Shown here: positions 18,835 through 27,410 of the stretch, one piece after another
How the letters are laid out: every line of letters begins with the position of its first letter
How positions within the stretch are numbered: the stretch's first letter is position 1
Assembly: GCA_942492445.1 (NCBI GenBank)
Contig: CALOEW010000068.1
Span: forward strand, 1-64,000
Direction of reading: 5' to 3'
Length of the DNA: 64,000 nt
Source: NORP240 sp942492445
GTDB taxonomy: Bacteria; Pseudomonadota; Gammaproteobacteria; Pseudomonadales; Pseudohongiellaceae
Notes under the pieces: model-generated
Database searches by the model: none
Told to the model about the DNA's origin: nothing
What the model saw: only the letters and a program-made list of their open reading frames with translations
Translations under genes and position numbers: made by a program

Positions 18835-19941
18835 CTAGGGGACAGGCTGCTTACGCAGTTCCTCCACCACCAGGTCGCCGAAGCCACTGGTGTCGATCAT
18901 CTTAACGGCGCTGCCCGGCTTGGACAGGTCCGGTGTCGAGTAACCCTGGGCAAAAACGTTCTGCATGGCGTGCCAGACGTTACCGGCTTCCTGGTCCATA
19001 TTGAAGGACATTTCCAGCATCATCGCCACGGAACCGATCATGGAGTAGGGGTTGGCGATGTTCTTGCCGGCTATGTCCGGCGCCGAACCGTGTGAGGGTT
19101 CAAAGTAGGATTTGTCAGGGCCGATACAGGCGGACGGCATCAATCCCAGGGAACCAAGGATGCCGCCACCCTGATCACTGAGGATGTCTCCGAACATGTT
19201 CTCCATCACCATTACGTCGAACTGACCGGGATTCAGGCACAGGTACGTGGCGGCCGCGTCCACAAGAATATGAATTAATTTCACTTCCGGGAAATCCTTG
19301 GCAATTTCCTCCATGACTTCGTTCCACAGCACGCTGGATTTCAATACATTGCTCTTGTGAATATTGTGAAGGACTTTCTTGCGCTTGTCGGCGGTTTCAA
19401 AAGCGACCCGGGCGATTCGGGCGATCTGTTCCTCATCGTACTCAAGGGTCTCCTTGACATAGCGTAGTCCGGCGTCGTTCACACCGGATTCCTTTTTGCC
19501 AAAATAAAGCCCGCCGACCAGCTCACGGATGATCATCAGGTTGATACCTTCACCGATGATTTCCGGTTTCAGGGGTGAGAAATGCGCCAGCCCTCTGGGC
19601 AGAAATACCGGACGGAAATTGGCGAAAGTATTATAGCGCCGACGCAACGGGAGCAGAGCACCGCGCTCGGGCTGCATTTCTACGGGGATTTTTTTCGACT
19701 CGTCATGACTGAGGCCTATGGGGCCTTTCAGAATGGCATCCGCTTCGTCGCATAATGCTTTGGTGGACTCCGGGAACGGGTGGTGGTGGTCGAAGTAGGC
19801 ACCGGCACCGAAGGCGCCGTTTTCCAGATCGAAGTCGACACCGGTTCGTTCACCAACCAGGCGCAGCACCTTGACAGCTTCGGCCATGATCTCCGGTCCG
19901 ATTCCGTCGCCATCAAGTATTGCTATTTTATATGTCGCCAT
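18835..19941 (-). CDS. leuB: 3-isopropylmalate dehydrogenase (LeuB-like)
   Basis: A 368-residue NAD-dependent decarboxylating dehydrogenase of the isopropylmalate/isocitrate family. Evidence: IAILDGDGIGPEIMAEAV at the N-terminus, RRRYNTFANFRPV (substrate-binding arginine region), a central KSNVLKSSVLW, and MVMENMFGDILSDQGGGILGSLGLMPSA, the metal-binding signature. It oxidises 3-isopropylmalate (leucine pathway) and, in some organisms, 3-methylmalate (citramalate pathway). leuC and leuD are not in this window. It is convergent with the condensing-enzyme gene, so the two are separately transcribed. Confidence 0.88.
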   Translation of the reverse strand: MATYKIAILDGDGIGPEIMAEAVKVLRLVGERTGVDFDLENGAFGAGAYFDHHHPFPESTKALCDEADAILKGPIGLSHDESKKIPVEMQPERGALLPLRRRYNTFANFRPVFLPRGLAHFSPLKPEIIGEGINLMIIRELVGGLYFGKKESGVNDAGLRYVKETLEYDEEQIARIARVAFETADKRKKVLHNIHKSNVLKSSVLWNEVMEEIAKDFPEVKLIHILVDAAATYLCLNPGQFDVMVMENMFGDILSDQGGGILGSLGLMPSACIGPDKSYFEPSHGSAPDIAGKNIANPYSMIGSVAMMLEMSFNMDQEAGNVWHAMQNVFAQGYSTPDLSKPGSAVKMIDTSGFGDLVVEELRKQPVP

Positions 19942-20087
19942 AGTTCAGTTCCTGTCGGATCTATAATTGCACGAAGTATCGGGGAAAACGGGCGCGTAAT
20001 TTAGCATGCAGGGATTGGGCCCACAAGTTGGTCAATACCCGTGCTCCGGTCCCTCGGTGATGGAGGAAACGAATCCCGAGTTGCCAG

Positions 20088-20100
20088 GGAACCTCTGAAT
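20088..20100 (+). repeat. Solo GGAACC repeat end, short
   Basis: GGAACCTCTGAAT, identical to the first 13 bases of the 8610 copy, in the gap before the rhodanese gene. No partner end is close by, so it is listed as a remnant. Confidence 0.4.
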
Positions 20101-20227
20101 GGTTGCTGAGTGATAGAGTGGTGGCAGGGCAGTCCTCACTTGCAGGGGACTGAGCCGGGGACTTATGCTTGCCGGACTGATCCTGGAAAATCCCGGAACA
20201 GTCGCTACCACCAATCGAGAGAGGGAA

Positions 20228-21169
20228 ATGATCAAACACCTGTTGCATACAGCCTGGCTGTTACTGATGTACCCCACTGTGGGCCTGACAACACCCGCTG
20301 GATGGCAGCCGCTGTTGGAACCCCGGGAGCTGGCAGCGATCCTGGCATCGGATTCAGGTGTACGCATTATCCGGGTTACTGGTAATTACGGCCGGGGTCA
20401 CCTGCCTGGCAGTGTCGAGAGCCCTTACGAAGACTGGCGGGGCACCGGTCGCAATCCCGGGGAACTGCGCAGCCTGAATGAGTACACGGCCTTGGTCCAG
20501 AAACTGGGAATCGGGCCAGATATGGCGGTAGTCGTGGTACATCAGGGTTCGGATCCGGCGGATATGGGTGCCGCGACGCGGGTATACTGGACTTTGAAGA
20601 CGCTGGGAATTCCGGATGTTGCCGTGATCAATGGTGGTTACCAGGCGTGGGAAAATGCCGGGCTGGCAGTCAGCAAAGAGTCAGTTTCCGTTTCCCCCAG
20701 CCAATTCCAGCCGACCTGGCATGACGACTGGCGGGTCACTACTGAGCAAGTGGAGGCCCTGGTACAGTCCGGCGCCGGAACCCTGGTCGATGCCAGACCC
20801 TTGAGCTTTTTTCGTGGCCTGCGAGCTTCCCTTGGTGAGCCGGGTACGATTCGCGGCGCCGCGAACCTGGAGTTTGAATCCTGGTTTGATGGAGACCGTC
20901 TGATGGCGCGGGAGCAGCTGGCCGAAAATCTTGAACCGCTGGATCCAGAATCTCAGGTGACGGTGTCATTCTGCAACACCGGCCACTGGGCGTCTATCAA
21001 CTGGTTTGTCATGAGTGAAGTACTGGGCATCCAGAATACCCGGCTCTATGCGGAAAGTGTGGCGACCTGGAGTGAAGAGGACCGACCCATGGATAATCAG
21101 GTGGGGCGATTGCGGGTTTACGCCGACCTGACTGCCCGCTGGTGGCGGGATCTGTTCGAGGGCAACTGA
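20228..21169 (+). CDS. Exported tandem-rhodanese sulfurtransferase
   Basis: A 313-residue protein with an N-terminal signal peptide (MIKHLLHTAWLLLMYPTVG, cleavage near residue 22) and two rhodanese domains (about 30-155 and 170-290). Only the second carries the active cysteine, in CNTGHWA, the usual arrangement for thiosulfate sulfurtransferases. The first has VIRVTGNYGRGHLPGSVE and YWTLKTLGIPDVAVINGGYQAW as structural signatures. It should act in the periplasm. A good ribosome binding site (GAGAGAGGGA) precedes the ATG at 20228. It overlaps the TsuA-like transporter by one base, pointing to a joint role in thiosulfate handling. Confidence 0.85.
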   Translation: MIKHLLHTAWLLLMYPTVGLTTPAGWQPLLEPRELAAILASDSGVRIIRVTGNYGRGHLPGSVESPYEDWRGTGRNPGELRSLNEYTALVQKLGIGPDMAVVVVHQGSDPADMGAATRVYWTLKTLGIPDVAVINGGYQAWENAGLAVSKESVSVSPSQFQPTWHDDWRVTTEQVEALVQSGAGTLVDARPLSFFRGLRASLGEPGTIRGAANLEFESWFDGDRLMAREQLAENLEPLDPESQVTVSFCNTGHWASINWFVMSEVLGIQNTRLYAESVATWSEEDRPMDNQVGRLRVYADLTARWWRDLFEGN

Positions 21170-22308
21170 TGTACGGTTTCGGAGCAAACGGCACAGTTCG
21201 TGTCCGGTTGATTCTGCTGGCGTTACTGATGGTGGCCGGCACTTTTTACCTCGCTGGTCCGAGGTCGGCTTTTCTGCTCATGGTGGGGCTCGGTTTCGGC
21301 CTGGTGCTGGAAGGATTCCGGTTCGGATTCGCCGGACCCTGGCGCGTGGCCGTGGTGCAGCGTGACGGCAGGGGTCTGCTGGCACAGTTTCTTGCAATCG
21401 GGTTGGCAGCCACGTTTGCCTTTCCACTGCTGGCGTCCCACCCCGACGAATTAACCGGTGCCTATGCCCCCGTTGGCTTCGCCATGGTCGGCGGCGCTTT
21501 TGTTTTCGGCACGGCCATGCAGCTGGTGCTTGGCTGTGGATCTGGAACGCTGGTCAACGCCGGGAGTGGCAACCTGGCGTCTCTGGTCGCCCTGGCAGGA
21601 TTTATCGCCGGAAGTTTCGCAGGGTCCCTGCATCTGGCCTGGTGGAACGGGCTGGGTATCCTGCCGGTGGTAACCGTGCAGGAGTTATTCGGTACCGGTG
21701 GGGGGCTGGCACTTACCCTGGCAGGACTGGCGGTGCTGGGCCTGGTTGCGCTGGTGTGGTCAGAACCCGGCAAGCGCAAGCCATCCCCAAGGCTGCTGAT
21801 TGCCGCGATCCTGCTGGCGCTGCTGGCTACTTTAAACCTGGTCATTGCCGGACAATCCTGGGGGGTGGTCTATGGGCTGGGACTGTGGGGTGCCAAAATT
21901 GCCCAGCTGGGAGGCTTTGACCCGGGCATGTCGGTTTTCTGGTCCAGTGCGGCTCATGCTGAGCGACTGCAGCAGAGTGTGTTAACCGATGTGACATCGT
22001 TGACCAATATCGGCCTGATAGTCGGAGCCTTTCTGGTCATGCGCTGGCGCCGGCTGGTGGACCCGCAGGTAGCCAATCTGCAGCTTTCCAGTTGGGGTGT
22101 GATCGTGGCCGCCGGACTGGTGCTTGGGTACAGTTCAAGAATAGCTTTCGGGTGTAATGTCGGCGCTTTTTTCAGCGGGGTTTCCACAGGCAGTGTGCAC
22201 GGGTGGGTCTGGTTTATTGCGGCCTTCGCCGGGTCAGCGTTGGGTATCAGATTGCGCCCTCTGTTACTGCAGCAGGCGCGGCCGTCCCTGAAGGTAGGAA
22301 TACCATGA
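21169..22308 (+). CDS. YeeE/YedE (TsuA-type) sulfur-compound transporter
   Basis: A 379-residue polytopic membrane protein with about nine helices. It carries the conserved cysteine motifs of the family: LGCGSGTLVNAGSGNLASL in the N-terminal half and FGCNVGAFFSGVSTGS near the C-terminus, which in characterised TsuA homologues line the thiosulfate path. Its ATG overlaps the rhodanese stop (TGATG), so the two are translationally coupled. The role is most likely uptake of thiosulfate or a related sulfur species; the substrate is inferred from the family. Confidence 0.86.
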   Translation: MYGFGANGTVRVRLILLALLMVAGTFYLAGPRSAFLLMVGLGFGLVLEGFRFGFAGPWRVAVVQRDGRGLLAQFLAIGLAATFAFPLLASHPDELTGAYAPVGFAMVGGAFVFGTAMQLVLGCGSGTLVNAGSGNLASLVALAGFIAGSFAGSLHLAWWNGLGILPVVTVQELFGTGGGLALTLAGLAVLGLVALVWSEPGKRKPSPRLLIAAILLALLATLNLVIAGQSWGVVYGLGLWGAKIAQLGGFDPGMSVFWSSAAHAERLQQSVLTDVTSLTNIGLIVGAFLVMRWRRLVDPQVANLQLSSWGVIVAAGLVLGYSSRIAFGCNVGAFFSGVSTGSVHGWVWFIAAFAGSALGIRLRPLLLQQARPSLKVGIP

Positions 22309-22499
22309 CCGGGAATGACAGGCTCCCGAGGCGGCCCACCGCCGGCATGCTTGCCGTACTCGGCATTCTTATCTTCGTGGCTGTGGATCTGTTGACAGCA
22401 GCGCCTATCGATCCCTATCAGGCGCCGTATCCCACTGCGTTGGGTTCGGGTCAGATCCCTTCAGGAGCCCATTGCACGAATGTGTCGGGGATCGAGTGA
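22305..22499 (+). CDS. Small membrane-anchored protein, unknown
   Basis: A 64-residue ORF whose ATG overlaps the transporter stop by four bases (ATGA), good evidence that it is translated with that operon. It has one hydrophobic stretch (AGMLAVLGILIFVAVDLL, about residues 13-30) and a short Pro/Tyr-rich tail. I recognise no family. Its 3' end runs into the decayed tRNA copy, so the frame may originally have been longer and been cut by that insertion or rearrangement. Confidence 0.5.
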   Translation: MTGNDRLPRRPTAGMLAVLGILIFVAVDLLTAAPIDPYQAPYPTALGSGQIPSGAHCTNVSGIE

Positions 22500-22572
22500 C
22501 GCCGGACTTGAACCGCAACGCCCGCGAAGGTGATGGATTTTTTGTATGGGCATGTCTTCTGGTTTCCATCAG
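22498..22572 (-). pseudogene. Decayed tRNA-Leu copy
   Basis: The stretch matches the intact tRNA-Leu at 23420-23506 in register: 34 of 40 positions agree over 22501-22540 against 23431-23470 (T arm, variable arm and 3' half of the anticodon stem), and a weaker match continues into the D-arm region. The 5' half of the anticodon stem no longer pairs and the acceptor stem is lost, so it cannot be a working tRNA. Confidence 0.75.
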
Positions 22573-22660
22573 GTCATGTACAGCTTATCCAGGTATTCCA
22601 GAGCGGCAGCTTCAGCCAACTCCACCGCTTAATTGCGAATTACACGAAGCATTCTGACTA

Positions 22661-22678
22661 TTGAGTTACAGAGGTTCC
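22661..22678 (+). repeat. Remnant GGAACC repeat right end
   Basis: TTGAGTTACAGAGGTTCC resembles the right end TTAATCAGAGGTTCC of the repeat family. It is a solo, degenerate end between the decayed and intact tRNA copies. Confidence 0.4.
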
Positions 22679-23419
22679 ATTTCCCAGATTCCCCCTCTCG
22701 ACCTTCGAGCACAACCCTGTTCGTATTCAGGCAGTTGAGGTTGGTGACACGCTTTCCCGGATTGCGTGCTGGCAATTCGAGTTCAGGCGGTTTGTGAATC
22801 TTGAGAATTGCATTTGCTCGTTGATTCATTGCTGACCAACATTATTAAGAAGCACCATTTGAGCTAAAAAATGGCTTATCTGGATTCAAGCGGCCTGTAG
22901 ATGGGAAAAATTTTCCGGGCTTCCCGGGGAGGATTTTCCTCCGTCAGCCACCACGGGCGGGTTTCACGGGACCGATGCCAGCAGTGTGCCCAGGCTCCTG
23001 GAGTGATAGGTCAGCAAGTCCTGGATTTGAAAATCAGATAGCGTGCTGTTTTGTTTCCAAGGGTTTTGATGGGAGTCAGTTATTCGTGGCTTCGAGCGGC
23101 CACGCTCTGGCTAAGTGGAGAATTCCTCTTGCAGTGGCTTCGAATGCTCCGATTAACTCCCAACAGAGGAACTGCTGATGAATACCGGCTTTTCCAACGA
23201 TCTGCGTTTCTGGGTTGCAGAGTATCTGACTCCCCTGGAGCGGTGCGATCCCGGAAAATTTATCGCACGCCACTTTATTGTTGGTCGCGCAAGAGACTCA
23301 CGTTCATGCCTTACAGGGATTATGGATGTTGGAAGCACCCGGATTCAGGCCACTGAAAGCCTTCCGGTCATGATATTGTGGGGCAGCCATGCAATTACTT
23401 ATTGATAATATTAGTCATA
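22679..23419. other. Non-coding stretch between repeat remnant and tRNA-Leu
   Basis: About 740 bases with no supported gene; short open frames here lack ribosome binding sites and known motifs. ATTCGTGGCTTCGAGCGGC at 23082-23100 is repeated exactly at 18226-18244 inside a MITE-like element, so part of this region may be an old copy of that repeat. Confidence 0.4.
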
Positions 23420-23506
23420 TGGTACCAGCGGGCGGACTCGAACCGCCACGCCCGTGAAGGCAATGGATTTTGAATCCATCGTGTCTACCAATTTCACCAC
23501 GCTGGC
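23420..23506 (-). tRNA. tRNA-Leu (anticodon CAA)
   Basis: On the minus strand the sequence starts GCCAGCGTGGTGAAATTGG and ends CGCTGGTACCA. Acceptor strands GCCAGCG and CGCTGGT pair with one terminal wobble; the anticodon stem ATGGA/TCCAT encloses TTCAAAA, giving CAA (reads UUG). There is a long variable arm as in leucine tRNAs, a T loop in GGTTCGAGTCC, and an encoded CCA. Confidence 0.95.
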
Positions 23507-23745
23507 ACAGCACCGATCCTTCTTAAGGATCGACGGGGCGGAATTATAGCAGCAATCAATGCCCCCGCAATGCGGTATCGGTCGCGCAGAGACTTCAAGT
23601 AACTGGCAAAATTCTATATTCTGGCGTCCCATTTCTTTATCGGGATCGCTCATGTCCCGCTTTTGCGGTGTAATTCGGGGATACCTCATCTCAATTACCG
23701 CAACTCGCTACAGGAATCAAGCTGAGATTTTTAAATCAAACCGCC

Positions 23746-24813
23746 ATGTTGACCATCGAATTCGACTACGAGCTGCCTGAAGACCTCGTTGCACACCATC
23801 CTCCCGCCAGGCGTGGTGACAGCCGGCTATTGTGTCTGGATCGGGTGACCGGTTCGGTTCAGCACCGGGAATTTCGTGACCTGCCGGATCTTCTGCAACC
23901 GCAGGACCTGCTGGTTTTTAATAATACCCGGGTGATTCCTGCCCGCCTGTTCGGTAACAAGGTCTCAGGAGGCAGGGTCGAATTGTTGCTGGAGCGGCTG
24001 CTTTCGGACCACGTCGCCCTGGCCCAGATTCGCGCCAGCAAGTCGCCCAGGCCAGGGACCGAACTGCTGTTTTCACTCCGCGGGGGCGTCTCATTCGACG
24101 GGGCAGAACTGACTGCCTCCGGATCACAGGTCAGGGGGCGGGTACTGGGCAGGGACGGAGAGTTTTTCCGGATTCAGTTCGAAGGCGAAGCCGGTCTGAC
24201 GGAAATCCTGGAGCAATTAGGTCACATGCCTCTGCCGCCCTACATTCGTCGAGAGGACCGCCTTGAAGACCGGGAGCGTTACCAGACAGTCTATAGTGCA
24301 GTGCCCGGTGCGGTAGCTGCACCCACAGCAGGGCTGCATTTTGATCAGGCGCTTCTCAAGCGGTTGGATGAGTGTGGTATTGAAACGGCGTTTGTCACCC
24401 TCCACGTAGGTGCGGGTACCTTTCAGCCGGTGCGGGCCGACCGGGTGGAAGAACACCACATGCACTCCGAATGGTTGCAGGTGGAGCAATCTGTCGCCGA
24501 CCGGATAATTGCCTGCAGAGAGCGTAACGGGCGTGTCATCGCTGTTGGCACTACCTCAGTCCGTAGCCTTGAAACGGCGGCCAGAAACGGCAGGATCGCC
24601 GCTTTTGAGGGAGAAACCGATATTTTTATCTACCCGGGGTACCGGTTTCAGGTGGTCGATGCCATGATAACCAATTTTCATCTTCCCCAGTCAACCCTGC
24701 TGATGCTGGTCAGCGCTTTTGCCGGAAAAGAAAAGATACTTGACGCTTATTTACAGGCAATTGAGAAGAAATACCGTTTTTTCAGCTACGGCGATGCAAT
24801 GTACATTGCTTGA
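23746..24813 (+). CDS. queA: S-adenosylmethionine:tRNA ribosyltransferase-isomerase (QueA)
   Basis: Catalyses transfer of the ribosyl part of SAM to 7-aminomethyl-deazaguanine in tRNA to form epoxyqueuosine. The 355-residue protein shows the N-terminal FDYELPEDLVAHHPPARRGDSRLL, then LLVFNNTRVIPARLFG, and the core VAAPTAGLHFD, VTLHVGAGTFQPVR and VGTTSVRSLETA, all QueA signatures. Length is standard. Unusually, tgt, yajC, secD and secF do not follow; mdh comes after a 360-base gap. Confidence 0.96.
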   Translation: MLTIEFDYELPEDLVAHHPPARRGDSRLLCLDRVTGSVQHREFRDLPDLLQPQDLLVFNNTRVIPARLFGNKVSGGRVELLLERLLSDHVALAQIRASKSPRPGTELLFSLRGGVSFDGAELTASGSQVRGRVLGRDGEFFRIQFEGEAGLTEILEQLGHMPLPPYIRREDRLEDRERYQTVYSAVPGAVAAPTAGLHFDQALLKRLDECGIETAFVTLHVGAGTFQPVRADRVEEHHMHSEWLQVEQSVADRIIACRERNGRVIAVGTTSVRSLETAARNGRIAAFEGETDIFIYPGYRFQVVDAMITNFHLPQSTLLMLVSAFAGKEKILDAYLQAIEKKYRFFSYGDAMYIA

Positions 24814-25174
24814 ACCTGTATCAGGTCTGAAGACTGCCGTCGGGCCGGTAATTCATTGATTGCCAGGTTGTCGATGTTTTCTGGAAATGCCGGGCCACTG
24901 CTGCCGGTATCTTCCAGCGTCCGTGTATGCGCGGTCCGGTGAGGTCTTGCGCTTAAAGTCTGCTATAATCGGCCGCTTGAGGAACCTCGCCACAGTGACA
25001 CCCGCAGGCAATCCCTGAGGGTTCTTTCAAGCGAGCCCACTGTTCATGTTGCATTGCCCCGGCTGGCCGACGTCAATGCAGTTCGGTACAGGGAAACTCG
25101 GCTGATATAGGGCTTGCGGCATTTCCTGAAGGGTTCATTACTATTCAACCCATTGAAGCAAGGATCATCCCTAC
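24814..25174. other. Intergenic region queA-mdh
   Basis: 361 bases without a supported gene. It holds the predicted mdh promoter (extended -10 near 24961-24969), leaving a leader of roughly 200 bases before mdh. No riboswitch or small RNA could be recognised in that leader. Confidence 0.4.
24961..24969 (+). promoter_or_regulatory. Extended -10 promoter element for mdh
   Basis: TGCTATAAT is a perfect TATAAT with the TGN extension. No good -35 lies at 17 bases, which an extended -10 can tolerate. The predicted transcript would start near 24976. Confidence 0.5.
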
Positions 25175-26152
25175 ATGAACGCACCCGTCAGAGTTGCTGT
25201 CACCGGCGCAGCAGGGCAAATCAGTTATTCACTTCTGTTCAGAATCGCCGCCGGTGAAATGCTGGGGCCGGATCAACCCGTAATCCTGCAGTGTCTGGAA
25301 ATCACGCCGGCGCTGGATGCCCTCAAGGGTGTGGTTATGGAGCTGGAAGATTGCGCCTTTCCCCTTGTAGCTGGCATCGTCCAGTCCGATGATCCGAACG
25401 AGGCGTTCAAAGGTGCCGATTACTGTTTGCTTGTCGGGGCGCGGCCCAGGGGGCCGGGCATGGAGCGCAAGGATCTACTGGAAGCCAATGCGGCAATATT
25501 TTCGGCCCAGGGCAAGGCCATCAATGCCCACGCCAGCCGTGACGTTAAAGTACTGGTAGTCGGCAATCCTGCGAATACCAATGCGCTGATCGCCTACCGC
25601 AACGCGCCCGATCTGCAGCCGGGGCAATTCACCGCGATGACCCGACTCGACCACAATCGGGCCGTTGCCCAACTGGCCGCAAAGACCGGCAGGCACAGCA
25701 CTGAGGTGGATGGCGTCATGATCTGGGGTAATCACTCCGCAACCCAGTATCCGGACATCCATCATGCTACCGTGGCAGGAAAAGGCGCTCTGGATCTGGT
25801 GAATCAGGACTGGGTGGTAAATCAGTTTATTCCGACCGTGCAGCAGCGCGGGGCGGCGATCATCAAGGCCCGTGGGCTTTCCAGTGCCGCCTCGGCTGCC
25901 AATGCGGCAATCGAGCACATGCGCGACTGGGCGCTGGGTACCAATGGCAAAATTGTCAGCATGGGCATCCACAGTGAGGGAAGTTACGGCATTGCCGAAG
26001 GGTTGATCTACTCGTTTCCAGTAACCTGCGGGAATGGTCAATACACGGTAGTTGAAGGGCTTCAGATCAATGATTTCAGTCGCGACCTGATGCAGAAGAC
26101 CGAGCAGGAACTGGCTGAGGAAAAGCAGGCAGTCGCACATTTGCTACCGTGA
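25175..26152 (+). CDS. mdh: Malate dehydrogenase
   Basis: NAD-dependent malate/oxaloacetate oxidoreductase of the TCA cycle, 325 residues. VAVTGAAGQISYSLLFRIAAG is the dinucleotide-binding loop; GARPRGPGMERKDLL carries substrate-binding arginines; TRLDHNRA and the catalytic histidine in IWGNHSATQYPD follow. It belongs to the cytosolic-type (group 2) enzymes rather than the E. coli type. It stands alone, with its own promoter. Confidence 0.96.
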   Translation: MNAPVRVAVTGAAGQISYSLLFRIAAGEMLGPDQPVILQCLEITPALDALKGVVMELEDCAFPLVAGIVQSDDPNEAFKGADYCLLVGARPRGPGMERKDLLEANAAIFSAQGKAINAHASRDVKVLVVGNPANTNALIAYRNAPDLQPGQFTAMTRLDHNRAVAQLAAKTGRHSTEVDGVMIWGNHSATQYPDIHHATVAGKGALDLVNQDWVVNQFIPTVQQRGAAIIKARGLSSAASAANAAIEHMRDWALGTNGKIVSMGIHSEGSYGIAEGLIYSFPVTCGNGQYTVVEGLQINDFSRDLMQKTEQELAEEKQAVAHLLP

Positions 26153-26207
26153 GGGTTGCGAACTCCTCGCCGTCGGTAACGTATCCTGTCAGTAAACCTG
26201 TCTGGAG

Positions 26208-26240
26208 GCCGGAGCATTGCGATAAACAATCAGAGGTTCC
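26208..26240 (+). repeat. Solo right end of the GGAACC repeat family
   Basis: GGAGCATTGCGATAAACAAT followed by CAGAGGTTCC matches the right end of the 33.5 kb copy over about 30 bases. It lies 36 bases before the histidine kinase start, so it sits in that gene's leader. Confidence 0.55.
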
Positions 26241-26275
26241 ATAATCCAGTCGGACAAACCATGGTGCGGAAGTAA

Positions 26276-27409
26276 ATGACAACTCTGGCTCAGCACTTCA
26301 GAACACCCGCGACGCTCAAGGACCGCGCTATTTCGCTGAGTCGTGGCAAGCAGTTCTGGTTGTTCCAGGCCGGCGGCTGGGCAATCTGGGTTATTCTGCT
26401 GGCCATTCGTGATCTTACTTTTGTTCCAGCCGAATACCTGCTCGGTCGCGGAGTCATCTACATCATATCCGCGCTGGTCGGGATTCTGTTGACCACGCTG
26501 TTGCGAGGCCTCTATCGGAGCGTGTGGGACAACGGCATCGTTGTCCGGCTCGTCACGGTGCTGTTCGGGTCGCTTGGGGTCTCGCTGGTGTGGCAGCCAA
26601 TCAACAACTACATGGATTACATGTCATTCGGTGAGTTTCTGCCCTTTGAAGATTTTCTGGTAGAAGACCTGTTGCGGGGTGCGCTGTTCATCGCCTATCC
26701 GACCATCCTGATGTGGAGCGGTCTGTACTTTTTCATCAAGTACTATCAGCTGTTCCAGTTGGAGAAGGAGAAAAGCCTGCGTTCGGAGGCACTGGCTCAG
26801 GAGGCCCAGCTCAGAATGCTGCGTTACCAGCTGAACCCGCATTTTCTGTTCAATACACTCAATGCAATCTCCACTCTGGTACTTGACAAGTCCACTGATC
26901 AGGCCAATCAGATGTTGACCAAGTTGAGTAAATTTCTGCGCTATTCCCTGGACCATTCGCCACTCGACAGGGTGACATTAGCCCACGAACTTGAAACTTC
27001 CAGGTTGTACCTCGATATAGAAAAGGTACGTTTTGGAGAGCGGATGCAGCTGGAAATCAGTGTCGATGCTGCTGCCATGCGGGCCCTGGTTCCAAGCATG
27101 TTGTTGCAGCCCCTGATAGAAAATTCGATCAAGCACGGTCTGTCCAAAATGGAAGCCGGTGGAAAAATAGCAATTACAGCCCAGGTGGAGGGCGACAGGT
27201 TGATTCTTACTGTTGCGGACAATGGGCCGGGCATCCCGGAATCCCTTCTCGATAATTCACTGTCGGGATTTACCGGCGTCGGGCTCATGAATGTCCGCAA
27301 CAGGCTCAAAGAGATGTACGGAAAAAACCAGAGCTTCTCTTTTGCCAATGAGCAGCCATCGGGTTGCAAGGCGACTGTAGTTTTACCTTTCGAAGTGGCA
27401 GGGAATTAG
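26276..27409 (+). CDS. LytS/AlgZ-type sensor histidine kinase
   Basis: A 377-residue membrane kinase. Four likely helices (about 28-46, 60-78, 90-106, 135-155) are followed by a coiled linker rich in Glu and Gln, the His_kinase motif MLRYQLNPHFLFNTLNAIS with phosphoacceptor His189, and an HATPase domain (IENSIKHGL, VADNGPGIPE, GVGLMNVRNRL). It lacks a periplasmic sensor domain, so it may sense the membrane or an internal signal. It lies one base before a LytTR response regulator, its evident partner; the AlgZ/AlgR pair is the nearest known analogue. Confidence 0.9.
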   Translation: MTTLAQHFRTPATLKDRAISLSRGKQFWLFQAGGWAIWVILLAIRDLTFVPAEYLLGRGVIYIISALVGILLTTLLRGLYRSVWDNGIVVRLVTVLFGSLGVSLVWQPINNYMDYMSFGEFLPFEDFLVEDLLRGALFIAYPTILMWSGLYFFIKYYQLFQLEKEKSLRSEALAQEAQLRMLRYQLNPHFLFNTLNAISTLVLDKSTDQANQMLTKLSKFLRYSLDHSPLDRVTLAHELETSRLYLDIEKVRFGERMQLEISVDAAAMRALVPSMLLQPLIENSIKHGLSKMEAGGKIAITAQVEGDRLILTVADNGPGIPESLLDNSLSGFTGVGLMNVRNRLKEMYGKNQSFSFANEQPSGCKATVVLPFEVAGN

Positions 27410-27410
27410 T

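Noticed and set aside
22975..23405. Overlapping ORFs next to tRNA-Leu
   Set aside because: No ribosome binding sites or known motifs; probably open by chance in decayed DNA.
24947..24952. TTGCGC as -35 for mdh
   Set aside because: Spacing of 11 bases to TATAAT is too short; the extended -10 explains the promoter better.
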